From assembly GCA_037577475.1 (NCBI GenBank), contig CM075184.1:947501-1011500 (forward strand): DNA of 64,000 bases, given 5' to 3'. A program made the translations under genes and the position numbers. Positions 21,736-33,683 of the stretch are shown here, piece after piece. Below the pieces are notes generated by a model. The model searched no databases. It had not been told where the DNA came from and was given only the letters and a program-made list of their open reading frames with translations. This DNA is from Chaunax sp. Z400 (Eukaryota; Chordata; Actinopteri; Lophiiformes; Chaunacidae). How positions within the stretch are numbered: position 1 is the stretch's first letter; every line of letters begins with the position of its first letter.

Positions 21736-23075
21736 AGGGTTGATTTGCCCGTCTCTCACCCTGTCCGCTTAACTGACAGTCGGAGAAAGGAAAACGTGCG
21801 TAATGAACGGCAAAAAGTCACCTCACTCACAGAAATATCTAAGCCTAATTCTTAAGATTTATGTATTTTAATTACATGTAAATTTTCCATGAATTTCAAT
21901 TACATAATTTCAACATAAATAAACTAATAAACTTTATGCGATTCATATTTGTCACTAAAACATGAATGAAATAAGTAAAAGTGAGATTTATGTAATAGTT
22001 CGAATAAACTTTATGTGTTTTAAATACATAATAAACAGCTTTATGTATTTTTATTCAATAAATGCAATTTGTTTCAATTCAATACAAATATGCTTATTAA
22101 TCAGAATGAATACGTTTAATGTCTTTAAAATACTTAATAACTATGTTTATGCAATAAACTGAATTTATTCTAAATGCATTCTATTTATATACTTTTTTTA
22201 AATAAACCCAATTTAATTTTTTGTTTTAATTATATATTTTTTTTAAAATTATATATTTTTTCTGTTCACCATACATTTACAATCTGTTATTAAAATACAT
22301 ACAAGAACAGTCAGACCACCAATAAACTTGTTTCACAGTTTATTTGTTGTGAACTCCAGTGCAAAACTCATAATATGAAATGTCTTCAAATCCCAATAAA
22401 AACATGTATCGCAAAATATACATATAAAAATAGAGTGCCATCTTTTTTGGTTTTGGATCAGTCAATACTACAGTGGCGCACAAGGGCAAATGAGCTGCAA
22501 CTTAAGAAACCACATGCAAATAGACAAAACACAAGAAAATTAAGAAGACATCAATTTGACAACACATGCACAGCATTTAGAAAATGTGCTGCAAAACCAC
22601 AACACAACAGAAGTGTTTACAAAGGACACATAAAATGATGCATCCCTGGGTGCGCCTTTTCTAATACTGCATTTAAAGAATAGAACAGATTTAAAACACA
22701 AACATTTCATTTGTTGTTTTCATCTGACACGTTACGCTTACCTTAACTTCTGGATCGTGCGGTCATGTGACTTAGAATAAAACCTTAATTAACATTGTGG
22801 GAATACAACAACACAGTACCTAAAGCTAAACAAGGTGTATTATACTTACTTAAAAAACTCTTATTCACCACCACACATTTTGACTTCTAGTGTACTGTAA
22901 ACTCTTTCAAGAACTGCAAGCAAGGTTGAATAACCATCACTCTGTTAACTGAAACACCTCACAGACAAAACAGTGTTGACCAAACAGGCCATCTAGGCCT
23001 GTAACAATAACTACTTTTGTTGGAAACTAAGTGAACAAGTACTTACAACAAGTCAACCACAGAGGGAAAACTCCA
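21736..23075. other. AT-rich 3' flank of the minus-strand gene
   Basis: Very AT-rich. It lies downstream, in transcript sense, of the minus-strand gene that stops at 23076. Reverse-strand AATAAA-type signals (for example near 22341) could serve polyadenylation. No coding feature is supported. The copy 2 counterpart is 59937-61276. Confidence 0.4.
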
Positions 23076-25702
23076 TTACCGGAGCATCTTAATTTTCAGT
23101 GCTTGGACTTTTGGTGAAAGCTTGGTCGTGTCCAGTTCCGTGAGGACTTTCTGAAACACTTCGAAAAGGCACTTCAGGTCCTTTGGATAGCTTAAGTTCA
23201 GTGCATAAATGAGTCCAAAGAGCATCACACATCCATGGGTGACACTCTGAAGGTTCTGCAGAACTTCAGTGCCTTCAAGCACAACACCTACATCTGCAGG
23301 TTTGTCTTCTGGACTAGCGCCCTCCACCCGAATAACATGTATGCCCATCGTTGTCTCAGGAATCAGCGCCTCAGCCTCTCTGGGTTCACTGTCCTGGAGG
23401 ACAAACAAAGAGAACAATGAGCTGCTGATCACATTGGGATATTCAGAATTTAAGGCACACTGTTTCACAAACTTACAAATATGTTGAACCATTCAAATGC
23501 AAAATAACGCCACGATTTCAAAACCACACAAAACAGTCAGGAAGACCCAATAACTGGCCTTTCATTTCTGTCAAACCAGTTTGCAATGACCTCAACTTAC
23601 CATTGCTGCCTATAAAGTTTGCCACCAAGAGTACTTTAGTAAACCTGCAAGCCAACAAAAACTGCATACATTGTGATCCTTCAAAAAGTTAAATACTCCC
23701 CCACAGTCAGATGTTAGTGTTTACTTTGGTAAACTAGGCCTACGCTGTTATCCAGACAGCAAGGGTATATCCCCGAAAGCCAATCCCCCTCCATTGTACA
23801 AGCAATTCCCCTGATTGAACTCCTAAAATTAAATGTGAAGTTATGTCTGAAAAACAGTGTTTTTCATTAAAAAAAGCTCCTCCTAGTGAGTAAAATATGA
23901 ACTATTAGACTAAAATTAAACATATACAAATAAATACAAGATAGACCTCCTCAAATTGCACCAAATTTGGACAAAATCAGAGGAACGGTTGAGAAATTAA
24001 GGCCCCTATATTTCTGAGATAAAACTCTCCCAAGTGTCAGAAATATGGAACCAACCTTTCCCTAAATCAACCCAGTTCTTCCTCGCACTAAGGTCTATGA
24101 GGGTATAAAATCTGAAAATGATACATGAAATAGTTTGAGTTATCGTGTGATACAATATAATTATGAAAAAGGAAGCCTGTTATTTAATCCAAATTTGGTG
24201 AATATGAATTGACTCGGAGTATTATCTTGTATATATCAAATTTTACTCTAATAGTTCATATTTTACTCCTTACTCCCTATTTTTACTCCAAAATGTACAC
24301 TTTGTATTACCAATTGCTTCATATTTTCCAGAGTCATTTACATGTGAGAAGCTTCTCGTTTGGTTTATAAGATCAATAATGCTCCACACTGAAAGCTGCA
24401 TAGTTCAGTCTTTTAGTACACACTTCATGCACATAGGCAAAGCTAGACTGGGGTGCCTTTGAGGAAAGTAACAAAACTATCAATGAAAATATATCCACAA
24501 CACATATACAAAATTAAGACAGTAGGTTGCCAAACACTCACCACGTATTCCTTGACCAGTGTCTCCATGTCTTCATTAAGGTGGACACCTGAGCTCCTCA
24601 GGACACAGCCTCGTTTGGTGTGTAGGTCTTCATTCTGAAAAGAAAAAAATACATTAATCACAGCATTGAGCAGTTGTATCATATGTGCCTTAAAAGGGTT
24701 TTCCAACTTGAAAATGTACATGGACAATCTACATATATGCATGGATACCGGCTATTGCGGCCATAGAGGATATGCTTCAGCCTGAAATGTTTTTAGCAGC
24801 TCATACCTGGAAGATACTGTGATGCCACACACTTGAGATGCCACTGCCACATTTACATACAGCATCTGTGAACAAAGGAAAAGAGGAATTTATCAGTTGT
24901 GGAGAAGAACATACGGATAGAAAAACAAAACACAAGCAATCTCCTTTAAAAAAACCAAAAAACCAAATATGATTTACAGCACACTACCTGCAAAAACATA
25001 TCAAACCCTAGGTCAAACAATGCAAATATGTTTTTAAGTATGCAGTAGACATGCTAATGTTGCTCATGTTAATGCTTGTACTGTTGATTCAAAATATGTT
25101 TCATCCTTAGTCATCTGATGTATTTAACTTTCTATGTATTATCATGCTCAGTGCCTTTTTAGCCTACATACTTACAAAATCCAAGAGGTTCCCCCTGCAT
25201 AGACGATGTCCAAAATCAGCGTAATGTTATGCTTCAAAGAATTCTGAATCTGTAGAAAGACAAAAACAACATGCATTAAACACATTGTATTACCAAAATC
25301 ACCCTCTACTCTTTTTTAAAAACGTTTTCAATGTTGTAACCCATCAGATTCTGTTACCTGCCATGTTGGGAAGCAGTAGGCCTACCTGGATCCTAAGCTT
25401 AATGATCAATAGCACAATGAAAAAACACTTCAATACAATAAAAATTAAATTTTAATATGTACAATCCAGTTACTTAAAAGCTAATTTAACTAAACCAAGG
25501 CCTACTAAGGTGGAAGTACATTTATTTTATATTTCATAATTCTGCTCAAACAATTTGAAATGTAGGATTTTACTTGTAAAAACTTACAAATACATTGTGA
25601 TTAATTACTTACGGTAGCTCCGATTCTGAACAACCTCTTGTAACACAGCAGGTCAGAGAATCCGAGTCCGCCAAAGCCAAATACGGTGGAACAACCCGCC
25701 AT
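23076..25702 (-). CDS. SAMD3-like-family C-terminal-module gene (copy 1)
   Basis: Five minus-strand exons with GT/AG sites: 25702-25613 (ATG at 25702; 'MAGCSTVFGFGGLGFSD', phase 0), 25249-25176 ('IQNSLKHNITLILDIVYAGG'), 24865-24807 ('AVCKCGSGISSVWHHSIFQ'), 24634-24542 ('NEDLHTKRGCVLRSSGVHLN') and 23393-23076 ('VGVVLEGTEVLQNL', 'LFGLIYALNLSYPKDLK', 'KLSPKVQALKIKML', stop). The last exon matches the conserved C-terminal module of multicopy teleost proteins annotated SAMD3-like or uncharacterised (from memory); its function is unknown. The frame upstream of the ATG is also open, so the start is uncertain. The exon 2/exon 3 junction is out of phase by one base as drawn: exon 2 ends in phase 2, while exon 3 needs phase 1. 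A missed microexon or a frameshift is implied. Confidence 0.6.
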
Positions 25703-25799
25703 CCACGGCTCCTTCGACGTTTCTTCAAAATGAACCGCGCAGTTGTTGTCGTCAATGGCTGAAGTCCGAGGCGTTTTCAAAATACTGACTCGTTTTAAT

Positions 25800-25917
25800 A
25801 GCGTGACGTAAAAACAAAGAGCGCTTAGCTGATATAAATAGCACCATGCGGGTTAAATTGAAGACTGGGTGAATCCGGACTAAATTTAACACTCTCTGGT
25901 CTGATGCAGGCCAACAG
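25800..25917. promoter_or_regulatory. Candidate divergent core promoter
   Basis: A consensus TATA box TATAAATA occurs on the plus strand at 25833-25840. It is followed about 25 bp later by a possible start and a 5'-UTR-like exon ending 'gccaacag/gtaaag' at 25917. A CRE-like TGACGTAA lies at 25804-25811. On the minus strand the same region reads 'ctatttatatcag', suitably upstream of the minus-strand gene that starts near 25702. It could drive both that gene and, rightward, the kinesin-like gene. All of this is inferred from motifs alone. Confidence 0.4.
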
Positions 25918-26473
25918 GTAAAGGTTCAAAATTGTTGAGTCAGTCAGACCTGTGACGTCATTTCCCCTGTAAAACGATCTAATTTCCTGAAAATGATATG
26001 CAAACCAATCTCATAAATTTTAACCAATTGAATCATGCTTGTTCTATAGCAAAACATATTTAAACCTTTTTCATATTTTCTAACTAATTAAATTGAATTG
26101 TTTTCATAATTAACAGATTCATGCTGATTCTATGTCATTTGAATGCATACATTTTCAAAATATGATTATTTACATAAAATCAAATAGATATAATTACTTA
26201 ATATTAAACTAGGCCATGATTCATTTTTTTGAGTCTCTCCCTGACACGTGAGTCAGATGGTTTAATTGGCGAGACAATAAATCATCGATTAATGCAACAT
26301 TAGGAGATTTTATTTTTACACGGTTTCTTTCTAATGAAGGACAGACTACAGTGAAAACAAATAAAACACCTGACTCTTCAACCAAGAGCTTTATGCTGAT
26401 ATTTCTTTGTATTTAAAAGGTAGTTGAACGTCAACAGATCAGCATTGAACATATTTTTTATACACTTGTTTAG

Positions 26474-26554
26474 ATGATTAAAGAAAAACCAGAAAAAAAC
26501 AATCATAATAAATACTTACCCAACAAAAAAAGGTCATCATCACACAGCAGCCTG
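26474..26554 (+). CDS. Tentative first coding exon of the kinesin-like gene
   Basis: An ATG directly follows a splice acceptor ('cttgtttag/ATG' at 26474). It opens 27 codons of Lys/Ser-rich sequence ('MIKEKPEKNNHNKYLPNKKR') and ends at a donor 'CTG/gtcagt' in phase 0, exactly the phase needed by the first certain kinesin exon at 33684. KIF23 proteins begin with a short Lys-rich tail before the motor, which fits. However, the intron would be 7.1 kb and contain the whole minisatellite, and the adjoining 26590-26735 belongs to a dispersed repeat. Another first exon is quite possible. Confidence 0.25.
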
Positions 26555-26589
26555 GTCAGTTTGAAAGAGGAGAAGAGGAGCCACAGGTG

Positions 26590-26735
26590 CCTTTTTAAAG
26601 GCTTTGCCATCAGTCTCCTGTCCAATCAGCAGCCTCCACCTGCAACTCCTAAAGAGCACAGAACAAAGTGACAGCGCCTCCCCCATTCAGGGAGACAGAA
26701 CAACACATAAAATTAGCAAATACAAATTATGACTC
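26590..26735. repeat. Older relative of the 1.17-kb intra-unit repeat
   Basis: 'gccatcagtctcctgtccaa' and 'tcagcagcctcca' are shared with 8815-8840 and 21100-21130, followed by a similar 'cagaacaaagtg' and 'attagcaaatacaa'. A CCAAT box (26622-26626) and a 'ctttttaaag' sequence are contained. Three partial copies of one sequence per unit suggest repeated short-range copying. The following stretch 26740-27133 has no recognisable content. Confidence 0.75.
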
Positions 26736-28072
26736 GGAGTCAGAATATTTGGTGATAAAATTACCACAAGTGACTTTTGGATGTATGAGTTTCAGTTTTT
26801 CTTGAGGACAGAATGCTTCAAAAATCAAAGATTTGATGTCATGTCTTTAAACTCTCCAAGCAGACCTCTGTCATGTTGAGCTATTTATTTAGCAAACTTT
26901 TGATGTTGATATTCAGAGCCTTTGAACCTTCATCTTGTTGTCAGATTTTCTGAAAGTCACTTGAAGATTGAAACCAAATCCATGCAAAAACCGGAGATAT
27001 TTGATCCCAGACACTTTTTTCCCCCTTTTAGATGTCTGATTTTAAAACTTACAGATGTGCCACAAGATCAGACCAACAATGCCACACTTTCCAAGCAACA
27101 CAAGATAAGAGATGGACCAGATTGTCACACTGAAACAGCTGGAGTAAAAAACACACATGCACGCACACACAGCTGGAGTAAAAAACACACACACACAAGC
27201 ACACACAGCTGGAGTAAAAAACACACACATGCACACGCACACACAGCTGGAGTAAAAAACACACACACGCACACACAGCTGGAGTAAAAAACACACACGC
27301 ACACACAGCTGGAGTAAAAAACACACACACACAAGCACACACAGCTGGAGTAAAAAACACACACATGCACACGCACACACAGCTGGAGTAAAAAACACAC
27401 ACGCACACACAGCTGGAGTAAAAAACACACACACACACACAAAGCTGGAGTAAAAAACACACACACGCACACGCACACACAGCTGGAGTAAAAAACACAC
27501 ACACGCACACGCACACACAGCTGGAGTAAAAAACACACACACGTACACGCACACAGCTGGAGTAAAAAACACACACACACATACGCACACGCACACACAG
27601 CTGGAGTAAAAAACACACACACGCACACACAGCTGGACTAAAAAACACACACACGCACACACAGCTGGAGTAAAAAACACACACACACACGCACACGCAC
27701 ACACAGCTGGAGTAAAAAACACACACGCACACACAGCTGGAGTAAAAAACACACACACACACGCACACGCACACACAGCTGGAGTAAAAAACACACACAC
27801 ACACGCACACAAACGCACACCTGGAGTAAAGAACACACACACGCACACACAGCTGGAGTAAAAAACACACACACACACGCTCACGCACACACAGCTGGAG
27901 TAAAAAACACACACACATACGCACACAAACACACAGCTGGAGTAAAAAACACACACACACGCACACAGCTGGAGGAAAACACACACACACACACACACAC
28001 ACACGCACGCACGCACACACAGATGGAGTAAAAAACACACACACACGCACACACACACAGCTGGAGTAAAAA

Positions 28073-28099
<27 letters not shown>

Positions 28100-28104
<5 letters not shown>

Positions 28105-28940
28105 CTGGAGTAAAAAACACAAACACGCACACACAGCTGGAGTAAAAAACACACACACACACGCACACGCACACACAGCTGGATTAAAACACACACACAC
28201 ACGCACACGCACACACAGCTGGAGTAAAAAACACACACACGCACACGCACACACAGCTGGAGTAAAAAACACACAAGAACACACAGCTGGACTAAAAAAC
28301 ACACACACACGCACACACAGCTGGAGTAAAAAACACACACACGCACACAGCTGGAGTAAAAAACACACACGCACACACAGCTGGAGTAAAAAACACACAC
28401 ACGCACACACAGCTGGAGTAAAAAACACACACACACACGCACACGCACACACAGCTGGAGTAAAAAACACACACACACGCACACGCACACACAGCTGGAG
28501 TAAAAAACACACACGCACACACAGCTGGAGTAAAAAACACACACACACACACGCACACGCACACACAGCTGGAGTAAAAAACACACACACACGCACACAA
28601 ACACACACCTGGAGTAAAGAACACACACGCACATGCACACAAACACACAGCTGGAGTAAAAAACACACACGCACACACAGCTGGAGTAAAAAACACACAC
28701 GCACACACAGCTGGAGTAGAAAACACACACGCACACACAGCTGGAGTAAAAAACACACACGCACACACAGCTGGAGTAAAAAACACACACACACACACAG
28801 CTGGAGTAAAAAACACACACGCACACACAGCTGGAGTAAAAAACACACACACACACACACACGCACACACAGCTGGAGTAAAAAACACACACACACGCAC
28901 ACGCACACACAGCTGGAGTAAAAAACACACACACGCACAC
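28100..28940. repeat. Higher-order block A1 of the minisatellite
   Basis: This block of ~840 bp recurs at 30550-31390 with a constant offset of exactly 2450 bp. It includes rare marker variants such as 'acacaagaac' (28271 and 30721) and 'acatgcacacaaacacacag' (near 28631 and 31081). It diverges after about 28940. Confidence 0.9.
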
Positions 28941-30485
28941 AGCTGGAGTAAAAAACACACACGCGCACACAGCTGGAGTAAAACACACACACACAGCTGG
29001 AGTAAAAATCACACACGCACACACAGCTGGAGTAAAAAACACACACACACACACGCACACACAGCTGGAGTAACAAACACACACACGCACACACAGCTGG
29101 AGTAACAAACACACACATGCACACACAGCTGGAGTAAAAAACACACACACGCACACAGCTAGAGTAAAAAACACACACACGCACACAGCTGGAGTAAAAA
29201 ACACACACGCGCACACAGCTGGAGTAAAAAACACACACGCGCACACAGCTGGAGTAAAACACACACACACAGCTGGAGTAAAAATCACACACGCGCACAC
29301 AGCTGGAGTAAAAAACACACACACGCACACAGCTGGAGTAAAAAACAGACACACGCACACAGCTGGAGTAAAAATCACACACGCACACACAGCTGGAGTA
29401 AAAATCACACACGCACCTACAGCTGGAGTAAAAAACACACACACGCACACACACACACAGCTGGAGTAAAAAACACACACACGCACACACAGCTGGAGTA
29501 AAAAACACACACGCACACACAGCTGGAGTAAAAAACACACACACACACGCACACGCACACACAGCTGGAGTAAAAAACACACACACACACGCACACGCAC
29601 ACACAGCTGGAGTAAAAAACACACACACGCACACGCACACACAGCTGGAGTAAAAACACACACGCACACGCACACAGCTGGAGTTAAAACACACACGCAC
29701 ACGCACACACAGCTGGAGTAAAAAACACACACACGCACACACACACAGCTGGAGTTAAAACACACACGCACACACACACACAGCTGGAGTAAAAACACAC
29801 ACGCACACGCACACACAGCTGGAGTAAAAAACACACACACGCACACACAGCTGGAGTAAAAAACACACACACGCACACGCACACACAGCTGGAGTAAAAA
29901 ACACACACGCACACGCACACAGCTGGAGTAAAAAACACACACGCACACGCACACAGCTAGAGTAAAAAACACACACACGCACACACAGCTGGAGTAAAAA
30001 CACACACACACGCACACGCACACAGCTGGAGTAAAAAACACACACACACACGCACACACAGCTGGAGTAAAAACACACACACACACACGCACACACAGCT
30101 GGAGTAAAAAACACACACACGCACACACACAGCTGGAGTAAAAAACACACACACACACACACGCGCACACACAGCTGGAGTAAAAAACACACACATGCAC
30201 ACGCACACACAGCTGGAGTAAAAAACACACACACGCACACAGCTGGAGTAAAAAACACACACACATACGCACACAAACACACACCTGGAGTAAAACACAC
30301 ACACACACGCACACACAGCTGGAGTAAAAAACACACACACGCGCACACACAGCTGGAGTAAAAAACACACACACACGCACACAGCTGGAGGAAAACACAC
30401 ACACACACACACACACACACGCACGCACACACACACAGATGGAGTAAAAAACACACACACACGCACACACACACAGCTGGAGTAA

Positions 30486-30517
<32 letters not shown>

Positions 30518-30549
30518 GCTGGAGTAAAAAACACACACACGCACACACA

Positions 30550-31390
30550 CACAGCTGGAGTAAAAAACACAAACACGCACACACAGCTGGAGTAAAAAAC
30601 ACACACACACACGCACACGCACACACAGCTGGATTAAAACACACACACACACGCACACGCACACACAGCTGGAGTAAAAAACACACACACGCACACGCAC
30701 ACACAGCTGGAGTAAAAAACACACAAGAACACACAGCTGGACTAAAAAACACACACACACGCACACACAGCTGGAGTAAAAAACACACACACGCACACAG
30801 CTGGAGTAAAAAACACACACGCACACACAGCTGGAGTAAAAAACACACACACGCACACACAGCTGGAGTAAAAAACACACACACACACGCACACGCACAC
30901 ACAGCTGGAGTAAAAAACACACACACACGCACACGCACACACAGCTGGAGTAAAAAACACACACGCACACACAGCTGGAGTAAAAAACACACACACACAC
31001 ACGCACACGCACACACAGCTGGAGTAAAAAACACACACACACGCACACAAACACACACCTGGAGTAAAGAACACACACGCACATGCACACAAACACACAG
31101 CTGGAGTAAAAAACACACACGCACACACAGCTGGAGTAAAAAACACACACGCACACACAGCTGGAGTAGAAAACACACACGCACACACAGCTGGAGTAAA
31201 AAACACACACGCACACACAGCTGGAGTAAAAAACACACACACACACACAGCTGGAGTAAAAAACACACACGCACACACAGCTGGAGTAAAAAACACACAC
31301 ACACACACACACGCACACACAGCTGGAGTAAAAAACACACACACACGCACACGCACACACAGCTGGAGTAAAAAACACACACACGCACAC
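30550..31390. repeat. Higher-order block A2 of the minisatellite
   Basis: Second member of the 2450-bp-offset duplication inside the array. A further block pair, about 29401-29960 with about 32376-32896, shows a different and drifting offset (2975 falling to 2936). At least two separate large copying events therefore shaped the array. Confidence 0.9.
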
Positions 31391-33510
31391 GCACACACAG
31401 CTGGAGTAAAAAACACACACACACGCACACGCACACACAGCTGGAGTAAAAAACACGCACACGCACACACAGCTTGAGTAAAAAACACACACACGCACAC
31501 GCACACACAGCTGGAGTAAAAAACACACACGCGCACACACACACACAGCTGGAGTAAAAAACACACACACGCACACACACACACAGCTGGAGTAAAAAAC
31601 ACACACACACGCACAGCTGGAGTAAAAAACACACACGCGCACACAGCTGGAGTAAAAAACACACACGCGCACACAGCTGGAGTAAAAATCACACACGCAC
31701 ACACAGCTGGAGTAAAAAACACACACACACGCACACGCACACACAGCTGGAGTAAAAAACACACACACCCACACGCACACAAAGCTGGAGTAAAAAACAC
31801 ACACACCCACACGCACACACAGCTGGAGTAAAAAACACACACACACGCACACGCACACACAGCTGGAGTAAAAAACACACACACGCACACGCACACAAAG
31901 CTGGAGTAAAAAACACACACACGCACACGCACACACAGCTGGAGTAAAAAACACACACACACGCACACGCACACACAGCTGGAGTAAAAAACACAAACAC
32001 GCACACGCACACACAGCTGGAGTAACAAACACACACACGCACACACAGCTGGAGTAACAAACACACACACGCACACACAGCTGGAGTAAAAAACACACAC
32101 ACGCACACAGCTGGAGTAAAAAACACACACACGCACACAGCTGGAGTAAAAATCACACACACGCGCACGCAGCTGGAGTAAAAAACACACGCACACGCAC
32201 ACAAAGCTGGAGTAAAAAACACACACACGCACACACAGCTGTAGTAAAAATCACCACACGCACACAGCTGGAGTAAAAATCACACACGCACCTACAGCTG
32301 GAGTAAAAAACACACACACGCACACACACACACAGCTGGAGTAAAAAACACACACACGCACACACAGCTGGAGTAAAAATCACACACGCACCTACAGCTG
32401 GAGTAAAAAACACACACACGCACACACACACACAGCTGGAGTAAAAAACACACACACGCACACACAGCTGGAGTAAAAAACACACACGCACACACAGCTG
32501 GAGTAAAAAACACACACACACACGCACACGCACACACAGCTGGAGTAAAAAACACACACACACACGCACACGCACACAGAGCTGGAGTAAAAAACACACA
32601 CACGCACACACAGCTGGAGTAAAAAACACACACACGCACACGCACACACAGCTGGAGTAAAAACACACACGCACACGCACACAGCTGGAGTTAAAACACA
32701 CACGCACACACACACACAGCTGGAGTAAAAACACACACGCACACGCACACACAGCTGGAGTAAAAAACACACACACGCACACACAGCTGGAGTAAAAAAC
32801 ACACACACGCACACGCACACACAGCTGGAGTAAAAAACACACACGCACACGCACACAGCTGGAGTAAAAAACACACACGCACACGCACACAGCTAGAGTA
32901 AAAAACACACACACGCACACACAGCTGGAGTAAAAAACACACACACGCACACACAGCTGGAGTAAAAACACACACACACGCACACGCACACAGCTGGAGT
33001 AAAAAACACACACACACACGCACACACAGCTGGAGTAAAAACACACACACACACACGCACACACAGCTGGAGTAAAAAACACAGACACGCACACAAGCAC
33101 ACACAGCTGGAGTAAAAAACACACACACGCACACACACAGCTGGAGTAAAAAACACACACACACACACACACGCACACACAGCTGGAGTAAAAAACACAC
33201 ACACGCGCACACACAGCTGGAGTAAAAAACACACACATGCACACGCACACACAGCTGGAGTAAAAAACACACACACACACACACACACACAGCTGGAGTA
33301 AAAAATACACACACGCACACACACACAGCTGGAGTAAAAAACACACACACACACAGCTGGAGTAAAAAACACACACACGCACACAGCTGGAGTAAAAAAC
33401 ACACACGCACACACACACACAGGTGGAGTAAAAAACACACACACGCACACACACACACAGCTGGAGTAAAAAACACACACGCGCACACAGCTGGAGTAAA
33501 AACACACACG

Positions 33511-33650
33511 AAAACACAAACACACAAACACAAACACACAAACACACAAACACACAAACACACAAACACAAACACACAAACACACAAACACAAACACACA
33601 AACACACAAACACACAAACACACAAACACAAACACACAAAGACACAATGA
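33511..33650. repeat. AAACACAC simple repeat bordering the minisatellite
   Basis: (acacaaac)n of about 140 bp separates the minisatellite from the first certain kinesin exon, which starts 34 bp further on. Confidence 0.95.
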
Positions 33651-33683
33651 TCTGTATCTCATCATCTTTCATCTGTATTATAG

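Larger units (their letters stand above)
1..25799. repeat. Copy 1 of a large direct tandem duplication
   Basis: Every segment here has a counterpart in the same order and orientation at 37641-64000. The offset grows in steps (37640 at the left, 37257 after the 144-bp satellites, 37705 after the 108-bp array, 37822 after the CA array, 38201 at the right), and each step falls in a tandem repeat. Outside the satellites I count roughly 1-3 substitutions per kb by eye. The left edge is cut by the window start. The right edge cannot be placed because copy 2 leaves the window at the base matching 25799. Confidence 0.97.
27134..33510. repeat. 6.4-kb CA-rich minisatellite with CAGCTG E-box core
   Basis: The basic unit is 30 bp ('cagctggagtaaaaaacac' followed by a CA/CG run), lengthened in 2-bp steps to about 46 bp by extra CA. 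There are well over one hundred units. Each carries one CAGCTG E-box, an A6 tract and a purine-pyrimidine alternating (CA/CGCA) tract with Z-DNA potential. Variants ('gctggatt', 'cacctggagtaaaga', 'acacaagaac', 'cacctacagctgg') mark higher-order duplications. Huge Cys/Val-rich minus-strand frames (up to 1540 codons) cross it because stop codons are absent from the repeat. They are not genes. Confidence 0.97.

Noticed and set aside
27042..31664. A 1540-codon minus-strand open frame, and several other long Cys/Val/Phe-rich frames in 27-33.6 kb
   Set aside because: They run through the CA-rich minisatellite, which contains no stop codons in those frames. The peptide is a translation of the repeat with frame-dependent composition, and has no start context or splice support.
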